Made by a program: the position numbers and the translations under genes. A DNA stretch of 13,659 nt, taken from RGIG3528 sp045616485. GTDB taxonomy: Bacteria > Bacillota > Clostridia > Lachnospirales > Lachnospiraceae. Below, piece after piece: positions 7,841 through 13,659 of the stretch. The notes beneath the pieces are model-generated. The model worked only from the letters and a program-made list of their open reading frames with translations. It made no database searches and was not told the origin of the DNA. The stretch lies in contig JAZLGU010000053.1 of the NCBI GenBank assembly GCA_045616485.1, forward strand, positions 1-13,659, written 5' to 3'. Every line of letters begins with the position of its first letter. The stretch's first letter is position 1.

Positions 7841-9623
7841 CGTTTTCCTCCTTGTAGTATTTGCTCTGCACTTCAAACATCTCCCTGTACCTGCTGTCTC
7901 TACTCATCAGCTCTTCGTGAGTGCCCACTTCTTTTATACAGCCCTCATCCAGAAAAAGTATTCTGTCACAAAATTTGGTAGAGGCCAGGCGGTGAGAAAT
8001 GTATATGGAGCTGATCCCCTTAAGATGCTCTCTGTAGGAATCATATACTCCGGACTCAGCTATCGCGTCCAGGGCAGCCGTAGGCTCATCCAGTATCATC
8101 AGCTTGGGATTTTTGTAAAGTGCTCTGGCTAAAAGAAGCTTCTGGACTTCACCGCCGGACAGCTGTACGCCATCTTCCTCAATATCAGTGCCTATACAGG
8201 TATTGATGCCCTTATGAAGAGATGACACTTTTTCGTATAATCCCGCCTTTTTAAGCACTTCTATTATCCTGTTCTCATCATACTCCTGGGAAAAAGCTAT
8301 GTTTTCCGCTATGGAGTAGCCTATCATAAAAGTTTCCTGGAAAACTACAGCCTCTTTGCTGTAAAAGCTGCTAAGCTTAAGTAAAGCAGTATCCACGCCA
8401 TTTACCAAAACTTTTCCTCCGGTCGGCAGATAAAGACCGCTGATAAGCTTGACTATAGTGGACTTGCCGGCTCCGTTTACGCCTACCAGGGCCAGCTTTT
8501 CACCGGGTCTCAGGATAAAGGACACATCCTTTATTACCTCCTCCTTGGCTCCCGGATATCTGTATGACACGTGTTGGAATTCGATAGTAATTTCTTCCTC
8601 GTCACCAAGACTTATCTTGTTATCCTCATCCTCTTCATCGTCCATATCCAGCATAGCTCTATAGTCACTTATCATATGGCTGTCTCTTATAATATTGGTC
8701 AGGTATCTGGCGATATTACTGAGCCAGCCGGAAAATCCGCCGATTAAGCCTATCAGGAAAACAAATTCAGATACAGGCATTCCATCTCTTAGTCTGGTAA
8801 TAAGGTAGCCGTAGCAGACGATATTGCGTAGCAGAGCAAAAATATTGTCGATGCTGTCCCTGCCAAAGCCCAGCATTTCTGCCTTAAAATTCAGCTTTCT
8901 TATATTTTTGATGGCCGCACTGTATTTATCTATAATCCAGCCTGTCAGACCATATATGCGTATGTCCTTTCCTCCCAGACCATTGTCTGTAAGGTGATTT
9001 ACATATCTCATGGTCATATTTTCCCTGGCCTCGTCATCCCTGTGCTTCTCTCCGTAGCGATTAACCAGGTAAGACGCTATATTGCTTATAATAGCTGTCA
9101 CTATCAGTAAAATCAGCATTCCCGGATGCAGCGCACCAAGGATGGTAATATAAGTGACCAGTCCCAGCAGCTTGATGGCAAAGGCAAAAGTATTATGGTA
9201 AAAACCTTCTATTCCCCATACGTTGGCTCCGATGGCCATCATTGCCTTTTCTATTTTGAGACGCATATTTTCTTCTTCCAGCCGGTCCAGCCTAAGCTCT
9301 ACAATCTTTCGATTCATCCCCATCAGATAATTGGACAAACGGACTTCAATATACTGGGAAGCACAGCGTTCTCTTAAGTAAGCAGCCAGCGCCTCAGCCA
9401 GGCCATAAAGGGCAAAAGCTCCCATAACAGTGGCAAAAATCCGACCTACCGGAGTCTTGTCCACACAGAGCTGCACGACGTATGCTGTAAGATATGATGC
9501 AGACAAGGGCAAAAGAATAGCCAGTATCGACTCGGCCAGGGAAGCAAAAAAAGCGTCCTTCTTTTTACGCCACAGTATCCCATACTCATATATGAAATTG
9601 CTCCACAAAGAATATTTTTTCAT
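7821..9623 (-). CDS. ABC exporter subunit 1 (fused membrane and ATPase domains)
   Basis: This 600-residue half-transporter has a membrane domain (about 25-320; hydrophobic segments near 29-50, 63-83, 143-163, 166-186, 261-279 and 285-303), an acidic linker (327-345) and an ATPase domain (about 346-590). It shows Walker A GVNGAGKST (381-389), Q-loop Q429, signature LSGGE (488-492), Walker B LMILDEP (508-514, E513) and H544. Both subunits keep the catalytic glutamate and the switch histidine, so neither nucleotide site is obviously dead. No peptidase C39 domain is present, so it is not a classical leader-processing bacteriocin exporter. It is the first gene after the kinase terminator, and its gene end contains the ribosome site of subunit 2. 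A purine-rich leader (AAAGGAG, then AGAGAG) precedes the ATG. Confidence 0.9.
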   Translation of the reverse strand: MKKYSLWSNFIYEYGILWRKKKDAFFASLAESILAILLPLSASYLTAYVVQLCVDKTPVGRIFATVMGAFALYGLAEALAAYLRERCASQYIEVRLSNYLMGMNRKIVELRLDRLEEENMRLKIEKAMMAIGANVWGIEGFYHNTFAFAIKLLGLVTYITILGALHPGMLILLIVTAIISNIASYLVNRYGEKHRDDEARENMTMRYVNHLTDNGLGGKDIRIYGLTGWIIDKYSAAIKNIRKLNFKAEMLGFGRDSIDNIFALLRNIVCYGYLITRLRDGMPVSEFVFLIGLIGGFSGWLSNIARYLTNIIRDSHMISDYRAMLDMDDEEDEDNKISLGDEEEITIEFQHVSYRYPGAKEEVIKDVSFILRPGEKLALVGVNGAGKSTIVKLISGLYLPTGGKVLVNGVDTALLKLSSFYSKEAVVFQETFMIGYSIAENIAFSQEYDENRIIEVLKKAGLYEKVSSLHKGINTCIGTDIEEDGVQLSGGEVQKLLLARALYKNPKLMILDEPTAALDAIAESGVYDSYREHLKGISSIYISHRLASTKFCDRILFLDEGCIKEVGTHEELMSRDSRYREMFEVQSKYYKEENDGTECC

Positions 9624-9666
9624 ATTATCTCTCTTTATTATCTCCTTTCAGCTCCTTTTTCAGCAT

Positions 9667-9695
9667 ATACTAGCACATTTATTTTTCCCCATCTA
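9667..9695 (-). promoter_or_regulatory. Possible promoter of the ABC exporter operon
   Basis: In the 90-bp gap after the kinase, the minus strand has TGC followed by TAGTAT (9667-9672), an extended -10 type element, with only a poor -35 (TAGATG, 9690-9695) 17 nt upstream. Its position directly after an intrinsic terminator makes a promoter here likely, but the match is weak. No clear LytTR-type direct repeat was seen in this gap. Confidence 0.35.
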
Positions 9696-9725
9696 AAAAA
9701 TGCACGAAATACATTAATTCGTGCA
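9695..9725 (-). terminator. Intrinsic terminator overlapping the kinase stop codon
   Basis: An 8-bp perfect stem, TGCACGAA with TTCGTGCA (9718-9725 and 9701-9708), a 9-nt loop and six T on the minus strand (9700-9695). The stop codon of the histidine kinase (9714-9716) lies in the loop. It ends the dehydrogenase/two-component transcript before the ABC genes. Confidence 0.8.
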
Positions 9726-10463
9726 TGAAATGTCGTCCGTATCTATCACAGGAAGCATGACCTCCGTGGCAAATACTCCCGGTTCATTTTTCCTGTTGAT
9801 GTAACCCTTATATTTATCCACTATATTGTTAATTCTTTTAAGGCCGTGACCGTGGTCTCCTCTTTTTCGGGATATGTACTCATCGTCCAGCTTCCTTACT
9901 GGCTCTGCCGTGGCATTGGTCACTGATATATAGAGCTGTCCTTTCAGCCGGCCTATATAGAGTCGGATAAAACGCTCCTCCCGGGGCAGCTCTCTGCAGG
10001 CCTCCAGGGCATTGTCTATAAGATTACCGATAAGTACGCACAGGTCAATGTCGCTAATGGTAAGCTTCACAGGTATAACTGCCTTGTAGTCTACCCTGAT
10101 GCCACTTTTTATGGCCAGCGATATCTTGGAGTTCAGCACAGCATCAGCATTTAGATTACCGGTGTTAAAAAGAAGATTGATGTCATCAAGGTCCTCCTCC
10201 AGTCCATCCAGGTAGTGTCTGGCCTCTGTTACATTGTCCATGGCCAGATAGGCCTTCAAGGACTGCATATGATTGTGGTAGTCGTGTCTCCAGCCCCTCA
10301 TGGTCATGTAGATGTTGTGGACTTCTTCTATTTCAGCCTGCAGGAGCTTTCGCTGATAGGCCAATATTTTGCGCTCGTAGGCTTTTTCAAATACCCTGTA
10401 TATAAGATATACTGCCAGAGCCAGCGTCAGTATGCCTGCAGCTATCAAAATAAATGTTTTCAT
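9714..10463 (-). CDS. GHKL-type sensor histidine kinase (AgrC/VirS-like cytoplasmic core)
   Basis: This 249-residue kinase has one membrane segment (about 4-24), a coiled linker (about 25-55), the phosphoacceptor region WRHDYHNH (58-65, H60 likely phosphorylated), an N-box (GNLIDNALEA, 146-155) and a glycine-rich ATP lid (GDHGHGLKRI, 202-211). The GHKL/HATPase_c domain spans about 140-240. AgrC-type sensors usually have six or seven membrane segments; this one lacks them and any extracellular sensor domain, so it must sense a membrane, cytoplasmic or partner-protein signal. It starts 16 bp after the LytTR regulator with an AAGGGG ribosome site and surely phosphorylates that regulator. Its stop lies inside the downstream terminator. 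Confidence 0.92.
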   Translation of the reverse strand: MKTFILIAAGILTLALAVYLIYRVFEKAYERKILAYQRKLLQAEIEEVHNIYMTMRGWRHDYHNHMQSLKAYLAMDNVTEARHYLDGLEEDLDDINLLFNTGNLNADAVLNSKISLAIKSGIRVDYKAVIPVKLTISDIDLCVLIGNLIDNALEACRELPREERFIRLYIGRLKGQLYISVTNATAEPVRKLDDEYISRKRGDHGHGLKRINNIVDKYKGYINRKNEPGVFATEVMLPVIDTDDISCTN

Positions 10464-10479
10464 ATCCCCTTTAAACCTC

Positions 10480-11235
10480 TTACAAGCTATCCCGGTAAAG
10501 ACTTAAAAAAGCCTCATTCACTTCTTTGTAGGCACTACGGCTGACAGGTATGGTAAGACCTCCTGTCAAAAAAACGCCGTCCCGTCCAATTCTTTGCACA
10601 TGCCTAAGATTCACCAGAAAGCTTCTGTGACACCTGACCAGACTGTCTGCTGCTTTTCCTGTTTGATGGCCGGTAAAAAGGTCGCAGATGCTGCTGAAAT
10701 TGGCCTTTACTTCTATACTCTCCTCTGCCAGTCGGATGCAGGTGTAATGTCCTACAGCCTCCACATACAGCACGTCACTTATGTAAATCCGTTTTTTAAA
10801 GCCGGAGCTTTCCAGCCAGACGTAATCCCTGTCCTGCTGCTTTTTAGAATGCAATGCAGATAAAACCTCTTCCAGAAGTTCTGTAAGCTTTTTCCCGTCC
10901 ACAGGCTTTAGCAGGTATCTGACAGCTCCCACTTCATAGCCATCTATGGCAAAATCCCTGTCTGCAGTGAGAAAAGCCAGGCTTACCTGCCTGTCATACC
11001 GTCTGATGCGTCGAGCCAGCTCCAGTCCATTCATTTCCTTCATGGCAATGTCTATGAGGATCAAATCAAAAGGAAAGTCTCCCTCCTGCTCCGGCTCCCA
11101 TTTAAATAAAAACTCTTCCGCACTGCCAAAGCAGCTGCAGGAAACAGCTTCACCATGCAGAGCTGACCATTTATTGATCAGCTCCGCCACATATTTTCTT
11201 TGGGGCTCTTCGTCCTCTATATATGCCAGTGTCAA
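10480..11235 (-). CDS. LytTR-family response regulator (AgrA/VirR-like)
   Basis: This 251-residue regulator has a receiver domain (about 1-122) with the acidic pocket E7/D8/E9, phosphoacceptor D62 in LILIDIAM, T90 and K110-P111. A short linker leads to a LytTR DNA-binding domain (about 136-249), with RCHRSFLVNLRHV at 201-213. Start codon is TTG (11235): AAGGAGAG lies at proper spacing before it and no ATG is available in frame nearby. It begins 15 bp after the dehydrogenase stop with no terminator, so read-through from the dehydrogenase promoter is expected. Its targets are not evident; the ABC exporter genes downstream are the natural candidates by position, but no clear LytTR repeat was found. 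Confidence 0.93.
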   Translation of the reverse strand: MTLAYIEDEEPQRKYVAELINKWSALHGEAVSCSCFGSAEEFLFKWEPEQEGDFPFDLILIDIAMKEMNGLELARRIRRYDRQVSLAFLTADRDFAIDGYEVGAVRYLLKPVDGKKLTELLEEVLSALHSKKQQDRDYVWLESSGFKKRIYISDVLYVEAVGHYTCIRLAEESIEVKANFSSICDLFTGHQTGKAADSLVRCHRSFLVNLRHVQRIGRDGVFLTGGLTIPVSRSAYKEVNEAFLSLYRDSL

Positions 11236-11250
11236 GCTTTCTCTCCTTTT

Positions 11251-12408
11251 CTAGATACAGCTACGTAAAATGCAGGCTATATCATCAGCTGAAAGCGGCA
11301 TGAAGGCTGAGCTTAAGTTATTATTCTTAACGCATGCCTCTGCCATTTTGTCTATCTTGCTATCGTCAATGCCCACTTCTCCCAGTGTCATGGGGATACC
11401 GCAGGACTTAAAGAAATTCTCGGTGGCATCTATAGCTGCATTGGCTGTTTTATAAGGGTCAGTTTCCTTGATACCCCACACGTTTTCACCGTAGCGGGCA
11501 AACTGTCCTACAGTGTCATCATTCAGTATATAGCGCATCCAGCGGGGTGTAACAATAGCCAGACCCTCGCCGTGAGTAATGTCATAAAATGCACTAAGCT
11601 CATGCTCAATAGGATGACAGGTCCATGCGCCGCCCTTACCACAAGAAGTCAGGCCGTTTAAAGCCATGGTGCTGGCCCACATAAGATTGGCTCTGGCCTC
11701 GTAATTATCAGGCTCCTTTAGAGCTATAGGGCAGTATTTGATACATGTCTTTAAGATGCTCTCTGCAAAACTGTCTGTAAGAAAAGCTCCTGTGTCCTTT
11801 CTGAAATATTGTTCAAAAACATGGGACATAATATCTGCTGTGCCCGCTGCTGTCTGCTTGGCAGGCAGGCTGTAAAGATAAGTAGGGTCGCAGATAGCTG
11901 CCATAGGGATAAATTCATGGGAGCCGGTGCCCAGCTTCTCATTCAGAGACATATTGGAAATGACGGCATTTTTGTTCATTTCAGAGCCTGTAGCTGCCAG
12001 GGTCAGCACTGCTACTATAGGCAGTACTTTTCCAATTTTGCGGGCATCTGTTACCAGATCCCAGGGATCTCCCTCATAGAAGGCTCCTGCTGCTATGACC
12101 TTGGCTGAGTCAATAACGCTGCCGCCGCCTACTGCCAGTACCACTTCCACCTGCTCCTTTTTACAAAGGGCCGCTGCCTCACGGATAAATTCAATTTTGG
12201 GATTGGGCTCGATGCCACCCATCTCCAGCAGCTCTACGCCCTGCATCAGGGCCTGTATTTTGTCGTAAAGTCCATTTTTCTTAATGCTGCCGCCGCCGTA
12301 TACCATGAGCACTTTTTTGCCCAGGGGCGCTACTACCTCCGGCAGGCTGTTTATCTGATCCTTACCGAATCTTACATCTGTACGTACGTGAAATCTGAAA
12401 TTGTTCAT
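11251..12408 (-). CDS. Iron-type alcohol dehydrogenase (butanol dehydrogenase / YqhD-like)
   Basis: This 385-residue cytoplasmic oxidoreductase belongs to group III alcohol dehydrogenases. The nucleotide-binding half shows YGGGS (37-41), GGGSVIDSAK (95-104) and TLAATGSEM (136-144). The metal site is formed by D192 and H196 (ADIMSHVFEQ), H265 (HPIEHE) and H279 (THGEG). The YGGGSIKKNGLYD signature resembles NADPH-preferring butanol dehydrogenases, which reduce aldehydes to alcohols during fermentation or detoxification; the exact substrate is not readable. I chose the ATG at 12408 because AGGAGG precedes it by 6 nt and the protein then begins like its family; a longer frame from 12519 runs across the promoter and terminator hairpin. 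It has its own promoter (12487-12515) and is followed after 15 bp by the response regulator. Confidence 0.93.
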   Translation of the reverse strand: MNNFRFHVRTDVRFGKDQINSLPEVVAPLGKKVLMVYGGGSIKKNGLYDKIQALMQGVELLEMGGIEPNPKIEFIREAAALCKKEQVEVVLAVGGGSVIDSAKVIAAGAFYEGDPWDLVTDARKIGKVLPIVAVLTLAATGSEMNKNAVISNMSLNEKLGTGSHEFIPMAAICDPTYLYSLPAKQTAAGTADIMSHVFEQYFRKDTGAFLTDSFAESILKTCIKYCPIALKEPDNYEARANLMWASTMALNGLTSCGKGGAWTCHPIEHELSAFYDITHGEGLAIVTPRWMRYILNDDTVGQFARYGENVWGIKETDPYKTANAAIDATENFFKSCGIPMTLGEVGIDDSKIDKMAEACVKNNNLSSAFMPLSADDIACILRSCI

Positions 12409-12439
12409 TGATGCCTCCTGATTATGTCGAAACCTGATT

Positions 12440-12485
12440 AAAAAACCTGTACCGCCTTCTTCAAAAGAATTAGCAGGTACAGGTT
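12440..12485 (-). terminator. Hairpin terminator between the HEPN gene and the dehydrogenase gene
   Basis: A perfect 10-bp stem AACCTGTACC/GGTACAGGTT (12476-12485 and 12444-12453) closes a 22-nt loop that itself holds a 5-bp stem (TTCTT/AAGAA). Six T follow or end the stem on the minus strand (12445-12440). It would stop transcripts coming from the HTH-MNT/HEPN operon. It lies directly downstream of the dehydrogenase -10 box, so the expected transcription start (near 12480) falls within its 5' arm. Confidence 0.7.
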
Positions 12486-12486
12486 T

Positions 12487-12515
12487 ATTATAGCTTTTTG
12501 TGTACTCTATTACAA
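12487..12515 (-). promoter_or_regulatory. Predicted sigma-A promoter of the dehydrogenase/two-component operon
   Basis: On the minus strand a perfect -10 TATAAT (12487-12492) follows a -35 TTGTAA (12510-12515) with a 17-nt spacer. It sits between the HEPN stop codon and the terminator hairpin, giving a leader of about 70 nt before the dehydrogenase ATG. Confidence 0.65.
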
Positions 12516-12540
12516 GCATTACCGCTTGGTAAATCGTTAC

Positions 12541-12924
12541 CTATTGCACTTTCCCCCTTGCTTCAGCTACCAGCGCTTTCGCATAAACAAAGGCTTCCTC
12601 TATATCCTCCAAAACTGCCACAAAAGAGTCCTTGTACCTGCTTTCCGTCTCCCAGGAGTAGAGGGTAGAGGCCATGTTTCTTAATTCTTTTTCGAAGGAC
12701 ACGTGGTAGTCAACCCTGTTAAGTATATTGAGATTAGCCCTTATATCATGGTTTTCAGCATATTGCTGTCCGGTCATTTCCGTTAAAAATTTCAAAGAAA
12801 ACTCAATGGCCTGCTGTAAATTGTAACAACAGGCGTCCAGATAACAGTCATCTATATGCAGCCTTCCGTAATTATGCTCTGCATTTTCCAGTGCCACCAT
12901 AGCTCTTGACAGCAGCTTACTCAT
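12541..12924 (-). CDS. HEPN-domain protein, putative toxin of an MNT/HEPN pair
   Basis: This 127-residue, mostly helical protein matches small HEPN proteins of the COG2250 type: YNLQQAIEFSLKFL (34-47) corresponds to the usual QQA-EKALKA helix, NHDI (58-61) to the conserved histidine turn, and SRYKD (95-99) to the ARYPD-like end. HEPN proteins paired with MNT proteins are RNases or their modified, silenced forms. The canonical R-x4-6-H RNase motif is not seen; the nearest is R70-x3-H74. That leaves the RNase activity open: it may use another site, be inactive, or act with the MNT protein as a modification complex. Its ATG overlaps the stop of the MNT gene (ATGA), so the two are translationally coupled. 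A GGGGG site lies about 11 nt upstream. Confidence 0.82.
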   Translation of the reverse strand: MSKLLSRAMVALENAEHNYGRLHIDDCYLDACCYNLQQAIEFSLKFLTEMTGQQYAENHDIRANLNILNRVDYHVSFEKELRNMASTLYSWETESRYKDSFVAVLEDIEEAFVYAKALVAEARGKVQ

Positions 12925-13547
12925 ATAAGTATTACCCCCTTCATAATATCTGAATAAATGCGGTCAGCCTCTGTCAAGCGGTCCATCCAGATAATATCCG
13001 CACCCCAGTCACAGGCCAGCTGAATTTTCTCAGACACAGCATTTTTTATCTCCCGGCTGGCAGTTAAGAGCCCTACAGCCAGATCAATATCACTGTCCTT
13101 ATGGCACGCCATGGAAATACTGCTGCCAAAAATCCTTACCCTCTCAACTCTTTCATCCCCTCGCAGCGTCTCTACAATGCTTTTAACCTTAGCCTGCTTT
13201 GTGGGATATATTCTGCTCATATCAACCTTCTCATCCGGGAAAATAACAGGAAAGTGCACCTCCTGGTGCTTCTTCTGCCATAGGCTTTTTTCATAGGCAA
13301 GGATGCGTCTCTCCAATCCTTTTTGATTAATCGTATCATAATCCACCCGGATAGTATCACCGCAGAGAATCTCCTCTACGCTATACCCCAGGGCTACACT
13401 TAATCTCAAAAGAGTCTCACCTTTTGCACTATTTAGCGATTTATGTCCCTGTTCATAGTCCTGTAGGCTTCTCAAATTTATCCCGCTGATAGCTGCCAGC
13501 TCTGTCTGCTTTAGACCGCTTTTTTCTCTCATTTCTTTCAAATTCAT
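12921..13547 (-). CDS. XRE-type HTH fused to a minimal nucleotidyltransferase (MNT), putative antitoxin
   Basis: This 208-residue protein has an N-terminal XRE helix-turn-helix (about 3-62; KQTELAAISGINLRSLQDYEQG at the DNA-binding helices, residues 13-34 in part), a linker (63-114) and a C-terminal MNT domain (about 115-208). The MNT active site fits GSX10DXD exactly: G141-S142, then D153 and D155, with a likely third aspartate at D184. MntA proteins with this motif transfer AMP to a tyrosine of the HEPN partner and silence it, so an antitoxin role is inferred. The HTH would let it repress its own promoter; a perfect palindrome lies there (13565-13590). The ATG at 13547 follows GGAGG. Alternative: an HTH-controlled MNT/HEPN pair with a non-toxin role. 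Confidence 0.87.
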   Translation of the reverse strand: MNLKEMREKSGLKQTELAAISGINLRSLQDYEQGHKSLNSAKGETLLRLSVALGYSVEEILCGDTIRVDYDTINQKGLERRILAYEKSLWQKKHQEVHFPVIFPDEKVDMSRIYPTKQAKVKSIVETLRGDERVERVRIFGSSISMACHKDSDIDLAVGLLTASREIKNAVSEKIQLACDWGADIIWMDRLTEADRIYSDIMKGVILI

Positions 13548-13564
13548 ACGGCCACCTCCACATA

Positions 13565-13590
13565 CATACTACGCATATTTGCGTAGTATG
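13565..13590. promoter_or_regulatory. Palindromic operator in the HTH-MNT promoter
   Basis: CATACTACGCA (13565-13575) and TGCGTAGTATG (13580-13590) are perfect inverted copies around a 4-bp TATT centre. It fills the space between the -35 and -10 boxes and covers the -10, so a bound dimer would block RNA polymerase. The encoded XRE-type protein is the natural binder. Confidence 0.75.
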
Positions 13591-13594
13591 TCAA
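13566..13594 (-). promoter_or_regulatory. Predicted promoter of the HTH-MNT/HEPN operon
   Basis: On the minus strand a perfect -35 TTGACA (13589-13594) and a -10 TAGTAT (13566-13571) are separated by 17 nt. The start codon lies about 19 nt below the -10, leaving a very short leader that still holds the GGAGG ribosome site. Confidence 0.65.
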
Positions 13595-13606
13595 GTATGT
13601 TTTTTG

Positions 13607-13659
13607 TGACAGAGAGAAACGTCCCTGTGTCAATTTTTTTTCACAGGGACGTTTCTCTT
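13607..13659. repeat. REP-like inverted pair forming a 17-bp hairpin (runs off the window)
   Basis: A perfect 17-bp stem joins 13613-13629 and 13642-13658 around a 12-nt T-rich loop. Both arms carry the AGAGAAACGTCCC core found at 292-355. The single unit 13607-13632 is itself an imperfect palindrome beginning TGACA and ending TGTCA. Two units in inverted order resemble the paired REP elements of other bacteria. On the minus strand the hairpin lies just upstream of the HTH-MNT promoter and might also end an upstream transcript. Confidence 0.75.

Noticed and set aside
9690..9713. Short peptide frame before the ABC genes as possible exporter cargo
   Set aside because: The only ATG-led frame is about 11 codons, overlaps the terminator and has no ribosome site.
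12409..12519. A longer N terminus for the alcohol dehydrogenase
   Set aside because: The extension would cover the TATAAT box and the terminator hairpin, while AGGAGG sits 6 nt before the ATG at 12408.

Overview
The window looks like chromosomal DNA from an anaerobic Firmicute, most likely Clostridia and perhaps Lachnospiraceae. This is inferred from moderate GC, strong AGGAGG-type ribosome sites, a GHKL/LytTR two-component pair, a CvfB-type S1 protein, a CBS/DRTGG pyrophosphatase and REP-like 'GGGACGTTTCTC' repeats. No rRNA, tRNA, transposase or phage gene is visible. All eleven credible genes are on the minus strand, so the order of transcription runs from high to low coordinates.

Region by region, in transcription order: (1) 13659-12541 holds a REP-like hairpin, then an autoregulation-type promoter and palindromic operator, then an HTH-nucleotidyltransferase (MNT) fusion gene overlapping a HEPN gene by 4 bp. 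This is an MNT/HEPN toxin-antitoxin-like module. (2) 12540-9695 holds a hairpin terminator interlocked with a new promoter, an iron-type alcohol dehydrogenase, then a LytTR response regulator (TTG start) and a GHKL histidine kinase, closed by a terminator that overlaps the kinase stop codon. The dehydrogenase and the two-component pair probably share a transcript. (3) 9694-5860 holds two overlapping genes for a heterodimeric ABC exporter, closed by a strong terminator. (4) 5859-358 starts at a promoter with a perfect TATAAT and is a tightly spaced four-gene operon: a membrane-anchored polysaccharide deacetylase with four Ig-like repeats, a CBS/DRTGG manganese-dependent pyrophosphatase, a CvfB-like S1 protein and a CPBP membrane protease.

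(5) 357-1 has no protein gene. Right after the protease stop codon lie two tandem 32-bp REP-like repeats. Beyond them, positions 1-248 form a long nested inverted repeat, seven helices stacked into one rod, which is either an unidentified structured RNA or a fold-back element. It may continue beyond the window edge.

The most interesting items are the unexplained rod-like element at 1-248, the HTH-MNT/HEPN module with its promoter-embedded operator, the interlocked terminator/promoter before the dehydrogenase, and the REP-like repeat family at both ends of the window. All functional calls rest on reading motifs by eye; no database or folding program was run.
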